Source: Micractinium sp. NFX-FRZ (taxonomy: Eukaryota > Chlorophyta > Trebouxiophyceae > Chlorellales > Chlorellaceae). Taken from it: DNA of 64,000 nucleotides. A model generated the notes under the pieces. It did not search any database. It had not been told where the DNA came from and worked only from the letters and a program-made list of their open reading frames with translations. Location: contig JAPTJF010000173.1 in NCBI GenBank assembly GCA_029339195.1, forward strand, positions 1-64,000, read 5' to 3'. The translations under genes were made by a program, and so were the position numbers. Below are positions 31,201 through 40,045 of this stretch, one piece after another; position 1 is the stretch's first letter, and each line of letters starts with the position of its first letter.

Positions 31201-32496
31201 TCGGGTTGGACCGGCAGACAGCCGGCCGGCAAGCACCAACCCACCCCCACACCCCAGCTGCCCACCCCCACCTTCACACCAACCACAACACAGCCTACGG
31301 GCACCAGGGCCTGTACCACAGGCAGCCCCACCACAGTTTTCCCTCACAGGCCAACAAGACAAGCGTTTACAGGGGGAGGAGGCCAGTGGCTTATCGGTCC
31401 CAGTGGCCCACCCTGGCCCAACCACAGCCCCCGCTGCCCTCCCCCAGCATTCCGTTGGGCCTCGCCTGTGGTGACAGGAAGACGGCCTTGGTGCCCGTGG
31501 ACACCAGCGTCTGGCAGATCTTCTGCGCAATCAGCCCGCTCTTGCCCACGCCCGTAAAGATCACCACGCCGTTGCACTCCAGGCACGCCTGCACAGGCAA
31601 GGCGCTCAATGACACATGTCAGCAAAGCGTCTACAAAAGATGAGCACGCCTGTGGGCAAGGTCACCACGCCGTGGCAGTCCGGGCACGCCTGCAGACAGA
31701 CAGGGGAAGACGCGTTTTGTAACACATGTGGCAGCACAGCGCCCATGAAAGATGAGCACGCCTGTGAGCGAGGCCACCATGCCATTGCAGCGCCAGCCCT
31801 TGAGTGATCGAATGGCAGGCGACGGCGGCGTGGCAAGGGACGCGTTGGCGGCCGGGAGAGCGATGGACCCCTCGAGAGCAGTGCGCCCTGCGGCAACATG
31901 CTGCCTCCTGGGCCTGCCACAGCAGAGTACTGAGTGCGCTCTGGCGCCCCGTGCAGGCCTGTACTTTGACAGCTGTAGGGCAGCTGTGGCAGTAGGCGCA
32001 GAGGAGCTACGCTGGCAGTTCTCAAGCGCCGAGGCCCTCGACCGCTGCCTGATGGTTCGACCCCACTGGCGGCAACAGCGGCCTGCCACGTACCTGGCAG
32101 AACTGCTGGATGGGCCCAAAGTCGAGGTTGTCGAAAAAGTAATTGATAAAGCTGCAGTGGCACATGGATTGGAGGTGTTGGAACAGGCGCAGGGGAAACA
32201 TGCGGCCGCAACAGCAGCCGCCGGCGGCGTTGAGTGCAGGCGGCTCTGCCATACGTCAGCTGCGCGCGCTGCCCCTGAAGCAGGAGGTGCCCAACTCCTA
32301 CTCACCGCTGCTGGCTGCGGAAGAGTTGCTGCAGGGAGTCGGAGGCAACTGGGGAGGCAGGAGGGACGCCGGCCGCGGAGGGGTCGGTGCTCGGAGCTGC
32401 AAGCGGCGCGGCCTTATTTGGACAAGGTGCATCTGCGCCATTCTGAGTCCCCATAGCCGGCACCCCGTTGGCCGAGTGCGCCAACGCGGTCACCAT
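28220..32496 (-). CDS. KDSD: D-arabinose 5-phosphate isomerase (SIS + tandem CBS)
   Basis: Ten minus-strand exons (32496-32306, 32151-32094, 31588-31466, 31078-30971, 30576-30397, 30083-29989, 29616-29545, 29123-29039, 28784-28680, 28321-28220) give 372 residues. After an Ala/Pro-rich leader of ~50 residues comes [11 protein letters not shown] and FDNLDF, then the SIS domain: [16 protein letters not shown] (K99 region), [40 protein letters not shown] and NHPAGRIGK (H233). Two CBS units follow, with [11 protein letters not shown] and [11 protein letters not shown] at the end. This is the plant/bacterial KdsD architecture. The enzyme interconverts ribulose 5-phosphate and arabinose 5-phosphate, the first step toward CMP-Kdo for wall polysaccharides. 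The intron after exon 3 has a GC donor (CAG|GCGAGG). It is divergent to uL22m. Confidence 0.93.
28370..28407 (-). repeat. Echo of KDSD exon 10 acceptor edge
   Basis: The segment repeats CACCTTGGGGCCYGACTCC and ATGGCCTG from the start of exon 10 (28321) and its acceptor. It lies about 60 bases upstream in gene orientation. It is nearly identical to the source. Confidence 0.85.
29424..29880 (-). repeat. Echoes of KDSD exon 7 and exon 6 donor edges
   Basis: About 29424-29466 repeats CTCACCCCTTGCTGGASAG plus CTCCACCAG (exon 7 end and donor). About 29812-29880 repeats the exon 6 end, around GAGGCGCTTGCCRATGC. Both lie just downstream of their sources in gene orientation and keep donor-like sequence to differing degrees. 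Confidence 0.8.
30268..30690 (-). repeat. Echoes of both edges of KDSD exon 5
   Basis: About 30640-30690 repeats the acceptor edge (GCGCCCTTGGCCTGCGCT core). About 30268-30320 repeats the donor edge (CCCAAACACCATCTGG core). The true exon lies between them at 30397-30576. Confidence 0.8.
31622..31805 (-). repeat. Two echoes of KDSD exon 3 acceptor edge
   Basis: Copies at about 31627-31695 and 31745-31795 repeat the segment reading AAGATSANCACGCC, then CGTTGCA and GGCACGCCTG, from exon 3 (starts 31588). They are also related to each other (both have ATGAGCACGCCTGTG), which suggests one copied the other. Confidence 0.75.
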
Positions 32497-32867
32497 GTGC
32501 AGCTTTGAGTTTGTATCGACGCGGTTGGCTTGCAGCTATTGCTTTCAGACTCGCATGTGCTGCTCTGCAACTGGCAAACCGTGCCAGGCCGTTTTGACGT
32601 GGGGGAGGCCGACGCGCCAGCGCTCATGAAGGGCACCGCATGCATTTCACCAGGTTGCTGCGCTCGCTGGTTTCTCGCTGCCACCATCGGATTGATCCCC
32701 GCCATAAGCTGCAGCTTGCCAGCGCCTGCCCTCTCACTGCGTGTCCCCCCTGACATCGCTCGCAACAGGGCTCCTTTTTTCTCGTTTTACAGCGGCTGGC
32801 GCTGGCATCGGCTTGCATTACGAGCATCCAGAGCGCAGGGTTCAGGGTCGGCCGGGTGGCAGCAAGC
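32497..32867. promoter_or_regulatory. Shared divergent promoter, KDSD / uL22m
   Basis: This 371-bp interval lies between two opposed start codons. It is less GC-rich than its flanks near 32505-32560. No TATA box or clear element is seen. Promoter function is inferred from position. Confidence 0.4.
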
Positions 32868-35431
32868 ATGGCAGCACGAAGCCTACAGCAGCTGTGCCGC
32901 GCGGCCTTTAGCCTGGCGGGACCGCCGGCCAGCACATCAGCGCCTCTGGCGCATCTTGGCGTTGCCCACCTGGCGGGAGGGCTGCGCGCCGCCGCCACCG
33001 CTGGCGGCAGCCTGCAGCAGGCGGCGTGCGCGTCCGCAGGGCTGCGGCAGCTTGTGCGGGTGAGCTGTAGTGCGTATAATAGCAATGGCAGCAGCAGGGG
33101 AGGAGGAGAATGCTGCTAAGCACACCACAGTCACCGCTGGCGTGTCGCCTCCCTGCCCAGCCCACACTCACCCGGATCACCGGCACCCGCATTACCCCGT
33201 GTGCACACTTTGGCCCTGCACCCCCTTTCTCACCCTTGCAGCACTTCCATGCCTCCCTGGGCCTGCGCTGGGCGGCGGACGAGGCGCAGCCTTCAATGAA
33301 CCCGCTGCAGCAGGCGCCTGCACCCGCGGGAGGCGCTGCCTCGCTCAAGGGCGCGCCGTTTGAACAGCTGCCGCTAGGTGCGCTGCTCTGCACTGCCCTA
33401 ATGCCTTGCAGCAGTGCCGTGCACCAGTGGCACGCCCCACTGCAGTGCCCTGCGCAGTGGCATGAAGGCACGCTGGCGTGCACCCGGTACAGAGAGGATA
33501 GCGCTTTCGGCTGCAGTGCAGGAGCAGCGGCAACTCTCGTCTATGTGCCAACCTCTTTCCGCGTTCCACCCGCCCGCCTTTTCGCATCGTCTCCCCCTTG
33601 CTTGCTGCCCACGGCACGCTGCCGGACAAGCGTGTCCACAACTGTACTGCATCCCGCCCTGCCAGCTCCCCCCTCCCCCGCTGCAGACCAGTGTGACACG
33701 AGCGGCACGACCTGCAACACCCCTCCTTCCCCGCCCTGCTGACGCTGCTTGCCTGCATGCCTGCTGTTACCCCCTCTCCTGTGTTGTTCAGACAACTTGG
33801 ACACGGACACCAGCCGCGCCACCTCCCGCAACCTCTCCATCTCCCCCCGCAAGCTCAACGACTTTGCAAAGGTGGTGCGGGGGCTGGGCGTGCAGGACGC
33901 GCTCATCCAGGTAAATGCACCTTTGTTTGTGTGCTGGGTATGCTGAGGTAGTGTGCGGGTTGGGCATAGAGGAGGCGCTGATCCAGGTAAGCAGAAAGTG
34001 TGCCTGTGTGTGCTGTGCATGCTGTGTGTGCTTGGCTGGCGCGGGGGCTGGGCGTGGAGGACGCGCTGATCCAGGTAAGCAGGAAGTGCACTTCGTTTGT
34101 GTGCTGGGTGTGCTGTGTATGCTGAGATAGTGTGCGGGTTGGGCATAGAGGAGGCGCTCATCCAGGTACACTGAAAAAGAAAGAAAAAACTGAGAGGGAC
34201 ACGTGTGTGCGCTCGATGTGCTGTGCGTGCTGGGGTGGTGCGCGGGCTGGGCATGCAACATGCTCTGGTCCAGGCAGGCACATCGCGATGCCATCCCCTG
34301 AAAGCTGCCCTCCCATCTTGCCTCCGCCGCGCGCGCCGTCATCCTTGGACGCATATGCCAGCCCGGTGGAGGGCCATCCCGTCGCCAGCCATCACCAAAC
34401 TTGAATGCAACCCCCTTCCATGCCCACACTCCCCTCATACTTTGACTTACTACCTACTTGCTGGTCGCCTCCCCTTCCCCCCCTTGCAGTGCGCCGTCTC
34501 CCCCAAGAAGAGCGCCAAGATTGTTGAGAAGACGCTGCTGTCGGCCAAGGCCAACGCGGTCAACAGCCACGGCATGGAGCCGGAGCGCCTGCGCGTGGGT
34601 GAGTCTCAACACAAGGGCTGCCTCCTGTGCATTGTGGTTCAACCAAGCGGTGCACACACGCTGAGCTGGGCAATGGGTTGCAAACAAGCGGGATCCACGT
34701 CAGTGGAGGCGGAGTATTTTACTTGGAGACTGAATTCTCGTGCTGTGTGGTTGGGGGAGGGTGGCCATGGAGCGGCTGCGCGTGTCTGCGCGCGACCCCA
34801 CCCTGCTGCAGGGTGGCAGCTGTGCCCGCGGCAGCCCTGCCTTGCACCTCCCCTCTCACCTGCCCTCTCCCTGCTCCGCACCCCCCTTGCTTCCCCGCTC
34901 CCGCCTGCAGTCGAGGCATGGGTGGGCAAAGGGCAGCACCTGAAGCGGGTGTCCCTGCACGGGCGCGGGCGCTCCGGCCAGCGGCTGCGGTACCGCAGCC
35001 ACCTCACGGTGAGCTGGCGTGAGGCCTGGGGCGACAGGGAGACGGCTTTTGGCGAGGGCAGACCGAATGGCAGTGGGTGGCCAGTGGGTTTCACACACTC
35101 ATGTTCTCCCTCTACCCATGTTGGCTTGGCCTCTGCTGCCGCCCGCCCCTGCGATGCTCCATTTCTGTCCATCCCCGGCGTCACGTGGTGCCATGCGAGG
35201 AGCAGACGGGGCCGCAGCGGACTTGTACACAATGTGCCCTCGCAGTTGGACTGCAGCTCCCTACCCGCATGTCACCTCCCACACACGTGCCTACCTTGAC
35301 TTGTTGCCTGCTGCCCGCAGGTGGTGCTGCGTGAGGAGCAGACGGAGCCGCGGCGGCGGGTGCGCGTCACCCCGATGATCATGGAGCGCACCAAGCTGTG
35401 GCGCATGCGCGAGGCGCAGGGCGCGGCGTAA
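32868..35431 (+). CDS. MRPL22: Mitochondrial large ribosomal subunit protein uL22
   Basis: Six exons (32868-33059, 33242-33377, 33792-33910, 34490-34598, 34911-35008, 35321-35431) give 254 residues. The N-terminal ~65 residues are Ala/Ser/Arg/Leu-rich without acidic residues, typical of a mitochondrial presequence. HFHASLGLRWA follows, as in many mitochondrial precursors. The uL22 fold starts near SRNLSISPRKLNDFAKVVRG, continues with SPKKSAKIVEKTLLSAKANA and ends GKGQHLKRVSLHGRGRSG, RSHLTVVL. uL22 binds 23S-type rRNA and lines the peptide exit tunnel. Plastid uL22 is usually plastome-encoded in algae and the presequence looks mitochondrial, so mitochondrial targeting is preferred though not proven. 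Confidence 0.88.
33949..34275 (+). repeat. Four echoes of the uL22m exon 3 donor edge
   Basis: After the true donor at 33910, copies at about 33949-33990, 34036-34080, 34127-34170 and 34234-34275 repeat GTGCGGGSNTGGGCRTR, then GAGGMSGCGCT and ATCCAG followed by GTAAGC, GTAAGC, GTACAC or a decayed GCAGGC. The first and third are near identical to each other, so copying was stepwise. None has an acceptor of its own, so all would act as alternative donors rather than as exons. Confidence 0.9.
35186..35228 (+). repeat. Echo of uL22m exon 6 acceptor edge
   Basis: The segment repeats GTGGTGC, then GAGGAGCAGACGGRGCCGC from the start of exon 6 (35321), about 135 bases upstream, in intron 5. The AG acceptor has decayed. 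Confidence 0.75.
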
Positions 35432-35885
35432 CCGACGCGGCAGCAGCCATACCAGCTGCGGTGGCGCTGGGGATAAGGCTTGCTCGTTGCGGTGGCGCGG
35501 CGGCTGCGGATGGGCGGCGGGCGTCCTGTGTCGCCGTGCAGAGCGTGCGCCCAGCTTGATGCATCGTGTGTGAGATGTGTGCTGGAAGTGCCCTTCTGAA
35601 GAGGGGCACCAGCTCCTGTGATCACGCTACACGAACATATGTATGATAGATGTCTCAAGTCTGAAGAGGGAGAAAGGCTGATGTGAGAGTAGTGAGCGGG
35701 GTCAGCACCTCGCCGCCTCCCGCCGTGGCGTGCGCAGCAGGCGCTCTGGTTTGTGTGTGAGTCCTCTCATTGCGTTCGCATTTAGGGCGGATCGTAGCTT
35801 TTGCCATCAGGGCACCACAAGCAGCGCCAAAACTAGCACTGCGCTCCCGCTGCGCCTGCACTGCGGCACAGCGAGCCTCGCAGCC
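35432..35885. other. Intergenic region between uL22m and nucleoside hydrolase
   Basis: About 450 bp between two plus-strand genes. It holds the 3' UTR of uL22m and the promoter/5' UTR of the next gene. No TATA box, RNA gene or repeat was noticed. Confidence 0.45.
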
Positions 35886-38800
35886 ATGGTTGTCAAGCTG
35901 ATCATCGACACCGATCCGGGAGTAGGTGCGTGTTCTGATCCGCTGCGCAGGGGCCGCGATCCCCCCACTGCCGCTTGCCCTACTCCACCCTCTGCCGCCG
36001 GTGCCTGCCGCCGGTGCCTGCCGCCCCTCTCGCCGCTGCCTTGCACAGGCGTTTCCTCTTCCTTGCCTGCCCTCCCTTGATTGTGCCTCTCCTGCACTGC
36101 AACCTGTGTGTACACTGACAATCCCCACTCAAGCGCGCTCGTTCAGCGCCCCTGCCTGCACCGCCAAGTGCCTCCGCAACCGAACGCCATGCCCCCCTCT
36201 TCCTCCTGTGTTGCTTCCATGAGGTGCCCAAAGTTTGCGGTTTGTTCATGTGTTTACCCCCTGCGTTTGACGTCTTGCTGCAGATGACTCCATGGCGATT
36301 CTAGCGGCCTTCAACTCCCCAGAAGTCGAGGTGCTGGGGCTGACCAGCATCTACGGCAACGTGCCCACCGCCATGGCCACACGCAACGCGCTCACGCTGT
36401 GCCACCTGGCGGGACGGCCCGAGGTGGGGCAGGGGCCAAGGGGGCAGGGACCCCGGGCGCGCCTGTGTGCCCCCATGCTTGCCTTGCAGAGATGCGCTGG
36501 TGTGTGCCCCCTGCTGCCCTGGCGGCCCTGCATGCTGCCTCACAGGCCCACATTGCCTCTGCACACCCCTCCGTCCACACATGCGTGCACATATACACAT
36601 GCGCACTCTGCCCCACCCACACCCGCCCACCCACCCAACCCTCCACAGGTGCCCGTGGTGGAGGGCTCCTATGAGAGCCTACGTCGGGTGGCATTCATTG
36701 TGTTTTCATTCATTGTGTTACCATGCACCCAACTCATCCCCCTTCCCCGCAGGTGCCCGTGGTGGAGGGCGCCCACAAGAGCCTGCGCGGGGTGTCCAAG
36801 GAGCGCATCGCCGACTTTGTGCACGGCAGCGACGGCTTCGGCAACACAAACCCGCAGCTGGCAGAGGTGGGTGCGGGCAATGCAGGGAGAAAGGGCAGGG
36901 CGGCAGGTCCGGAAATCGTGCAGGCTTGGAAAATCTGGTGCCGGGCACATGCGCTCATGGCTGGCCGGGGCGGGCGGCGTGGCAAGGGGGAGGAGGCAGG
37001 GATGGGCGGTGCCATGCATGCCGCTCTTCTGCAGCAGACCGAGTTGACTGCTACCTGCTCCCATCAACATCCTCACCCTCATCGGGGATCCCTCATCCCC
37101 ACAAGGCCCTGAATCCCCTGGCTGCAACCCGCTGAGGAAGCCACACACACACACACACCTGCCTGCCGCCCTGTGCAACCCTGCCCCGTGCCCAGCAGCT
37201 GACATTTGTGTGCGCTGTGGCAGCCGCCCTCCTGCAATCCACATGCCTGCCCTTTCCCAACCTCCTCCTCCCTGCCCACCACCTCTGCCCCATGCAGGGC
37301 GACCCCGCCCCCGGCTCTGCCGCCGAGTTCATTGTGCGCTGCGCCAGGGAGCACCCGGGGGAGGTGGTGGTGCTGGCGCTGGCGGCGCTCACAAATGTGG
37401 CGCTGGCGCTGCACCTCGACCCGCAGCTGCCTGAGAAGCTGGTGAGGGAGAGGAGTGCTGGTCTGTTCATATATGTAGGGAAAGGAGCGCTGGGTATGGG
37501 GTCCATGTGTTGCTGGGCGGAACATTTGATGTCCAACCATGCCCCTGCCTGCATGCCCCGCCTGCAGGGCCGCGTGGTGGTGCTGGGCGGCGCCTTCAAC
37601 GTGAACGGCAACGTCAACCCGGCGGCGGAGGCAAACATCTTTGGGGACCCGGACGCCGCCAACGTCGTGTTTAGCAGGTGAGGGGCAGTTGTCTCTGGCC
37701 GTGGAGGGCAGCCGGCTGCTCACCTGCTACCTGGCGGCGCTGGATCTGACGCATTGGAAGAGATCTTTATCATTGCCCGGAGCCAGCAGGGCTCGGCTGT
37801 AGGTGCTGCTGCAGAGGGGCATGCTGCTTGAGTGCGACGCTTGGTCGGGCTGGGAAGTAACAATCCCAGTGCATGTGTTTGGGTGGCCAGAGCAAACCAT
37901 GTGCACAGCTGCATTGGCGTGCACGCCCCCTGCCGCAGGCTGCCCAACTGCTATGTGGTGGGGCTGGATGTGACGCACCAGTGCAAGCTGAGCGGCGCGG
38001 CGATCGAGGGGATGGCGGGGCGGGGGCGGCACGGCACCTTCCTGCGCGACATCACGCAGTTCTACCTGGCGTACCACCGGTGAGGAGGAGGATGAGTGTT
38101 GCCTTTGTTGGGGAGGAGCAGTGTTGCATTCTTGCCGAGGGCTGTTGCATCAAGTGTGTGGAGCATAGCAATCCGGTGTGTGCCGCCGTGCTGGGCCCCT
38201 GCCCCCGCCTGCCTCCCTCCCCCCTCACCTCCCACACCCCGTGGCGTACAACAGGTATGGTGTGCTCTGCGCAACCACGGTGCTGCCGCCTTTGCCACCT
38301 CTCCTGTCCTACCCACCTGTACTCCCCCCTTTCCCTGCTGCAGGAAAGTGTACGACATGGATGCTGTGTACGTCCACGATGCAGCCGCCTTTGCCGCCGT
38401 GCTGCAGCCCTCCCTGTTTGACTGGCACCCAGGCGCGGTGGTGGTGGTGACAGACGGGCCCGCCAAGGGGCGCACGATCCGTGATGAAGGTGGGTTGGCG
38501 GGTGTGCGCCTGGCTTGGGCACAGCCTGTCCCTGTGGCTAAAAGTTAGCAGGGAGGAGAGGCGCATGGGAGCCAGGGGCACGGTTTGGGGTGGCGGGTCG
38601 ATGGGTTATGAAGTGGAACATTGGGCAGGGTGAAGGGTTGGGCCAGGCGAGGGCGCCGGCCTGCGTCGGCGGGGGCTGGGCCAGCGTGCGGCAGGTGTAG
38701 GGGGTGCTCAAACCCACGCATCTTTTGCTGCCAGCCCGCTCCGACAGTGCATGTCCTGAACCCAGCCAAGCCGGCACACTCAGTTTCACATCAGCCTGCC

Positions 38801-38986
38801 AACCCCCTTCCTGACTACCGCCGCTGCCAACACCCGCCGCCCCGCCCCACCCACCGCACACCCGCTGCAGGCCGCAAGCGGTGGGTGGGCACCAACGAGT
38901 GGCAGGGGCTGCCGGCCATCAATGTTGCTCTGGGGGTGCGCAGCCAGGAGCTGGTGGAGCTGGTGCTGGACCGCATGACGCGCTGA
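35886..38986 (+). CDS. Inosine-uridine preferring nucleoside hydrolase
   Basis: Eight exons (35886-35925, 36284-36423, 36753-36866, 37298-37441, 37568-37677, 37939-38079, 38344-38489, 38871-38986) give 316 residues, the usual length. The N-terminus has the calcium/ribose-binding motif IDTDPGV-DDSMA split across exons 1 and 2. GLTSIYGN, FVHGSDGFGN, VVVLALAALTNVALAL, VVVLGGAFNVNGNVNPAAEANIFGDP and a late VYDMDAVYVHDAAA (metal-binding Asp) complete the fold. Enzymes of this family cleave ribonucleosides to base and ribose for purine/pyrimidine salvage. Plant homologues (URH/NSH) act in cytosol or apoplast. No signal peptide is present, so a cytosolic place is likely. Substrate preference cannot be read from sequence alone. 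Confidence 0.93.
36646..36690 (+). repeat. Echo of nucleoside hydrolase exon 3 acceptor edge
   Basis: The segment repeats CAGGTGCCCGTGGTGGAGGG and GAGCCTRCGNGGGGTG-type sequence of exon 3 (36753), about 105 bases upstream. It keeps CACAG as acceptor and an open frame (VPVVEGSYESLRRV), so it could be an alternative 3' splice site. Confidence 0.85.
37708..38300 (+). repeat. Echoes of nucleoside hydrolase exon 6 and exon 7 acceptor edges
   Basis: About 37708-37760 repeats the exon 6 start (GCAGSCNGC, GCTGGATSTGACGCAY). About 38250-38300 repeats the exon 7 start (AGGNARTGT, GCAGCCGCCTTTGCC core). Each lies in the intron before its source exon. Confidence 0.7.
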
Positions 38987-40045
38987 CCTGGCAGCCTGCA
39001 CTTGCTGAACCAGTGCGCTGACCTGGCAGGCCTGCACTTGCTGACCTGGTCGCTGACCGGCAGCCTGCACTGGTTGACCTGGCAGGCTGACATGGGCGCT
39101 GACCTGCCAGCATGCCAGTAGTGCACTGCACCATGCGCTGAGCTGGAGGGCGCCCGCCTGGCAGGGCGCTGACCTGGCAGGCGCTGACCTGGCAAGCTGG
39201 GGCATGCACGCACTCGCGCTGGAGCTATACCCCGCCACTTGTACACCAACCGCACAGCACCCCTCCTCAGCTGTGTATCCAATCATGTGCGCACCTTTTG
39301 ATTTCATGCCCCACTTCAAATTGTTGGCTCATCCAGAACTGCTTTCTTTCTTTGTAACATCAGTATTCGAAGCCGTCCGCTGCACCACCAGCTGCTGCGC
39401 TGCTGGGTGCAGGTGTTCAAATTCGGGGTGAGGGGCATAGCAACTTTGGGGTGGGAAGGGAAGCGCGGGCAAATGGTGGCGAGGCAGTGCTGAGTTGCAA
39501 AAGCTATGGCAGGGAGGCAGTGTGCAGCAGACCTGCGCAGCGCAGCAGTCAGGGACGACCAGCGCAGTCCAGACGGAGTGGAGGAGGCAGCGCAGCACAA
39601 GGCAGGGCAGGTTGGGCACGCAACCGGCGTGGCAGCGGCAAGTCGTGCAGCATGCGTGGCAGCATGCCCGCAACGACGGCACTAGCCTCAGTCAGTGCTC
39701 AATGCAGTCGCCATCCTGGATGCGATTAAAATAAATATCTGGGATGCAGGTACTGCTGGTCCCCTCAAATATGCGACCCACCAACCACCGAGCACCGCCG
39801 CCACCAACGGTCACCGGCCGCGCTGCGCACGCTGTGGCGGGAGCATGTGGCGGGGGGCAGGTAACCTGCAGGTAACCTGCCAGATTAGCATGCGCTGCGG
39901 CGCTAAGCTGCCGCGCTTCTAATTGTGCATATTATCTCTTCTTCGTTGGGCGGCATCCAGCTTTCGCGGTCAGGCCGACTTTGCCCCACCGCACTTTTGT
40001 TCTTCGAGAACCTTTTGCTGTTCGCGGGCCCGGACGCACAGCACG
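38987..40045. other. Intergenic region with GCTGACCTGGCAG repeats
   Basis: Just after the nucleoside hydrolase stop (38984-38986) the stop-codon context GCGCTGACCTGGCAG recurs about eight times, imperfectly, up to about 39192. It is interleaved with CCTGCACTTGCTGA. The remaining ~850 bp is less GC-rich in places (39700-39760, AAAATAAATATC) and contains a GGTAACCTGC doublet near 39860-39880. No gene is supported. Confidence 0.65.

Noticed and set aside
32050..32070. tRNA-like GGTTCGACCCC
   Set aside because: The B-box consensus fits, but the T-stem does not pair and no anticodon or acceptor stem is present. It lies between exons 2 and 3 of KDSD, right beside exon 2.
33949..34275. uL22m exon 3 copies as extra or mutually exclusive exons
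   Set aside because: Only the donor side is copied. No acceptor precedes any copy and the ribosomal fold does not allow repeats of this helix.
39316..39922. ORFs between the nucleoside hydrolase and oxidoreductase genes
   Set aside because: They are short, on both strands, with no motifs, no targeting sequence and no partner exons.
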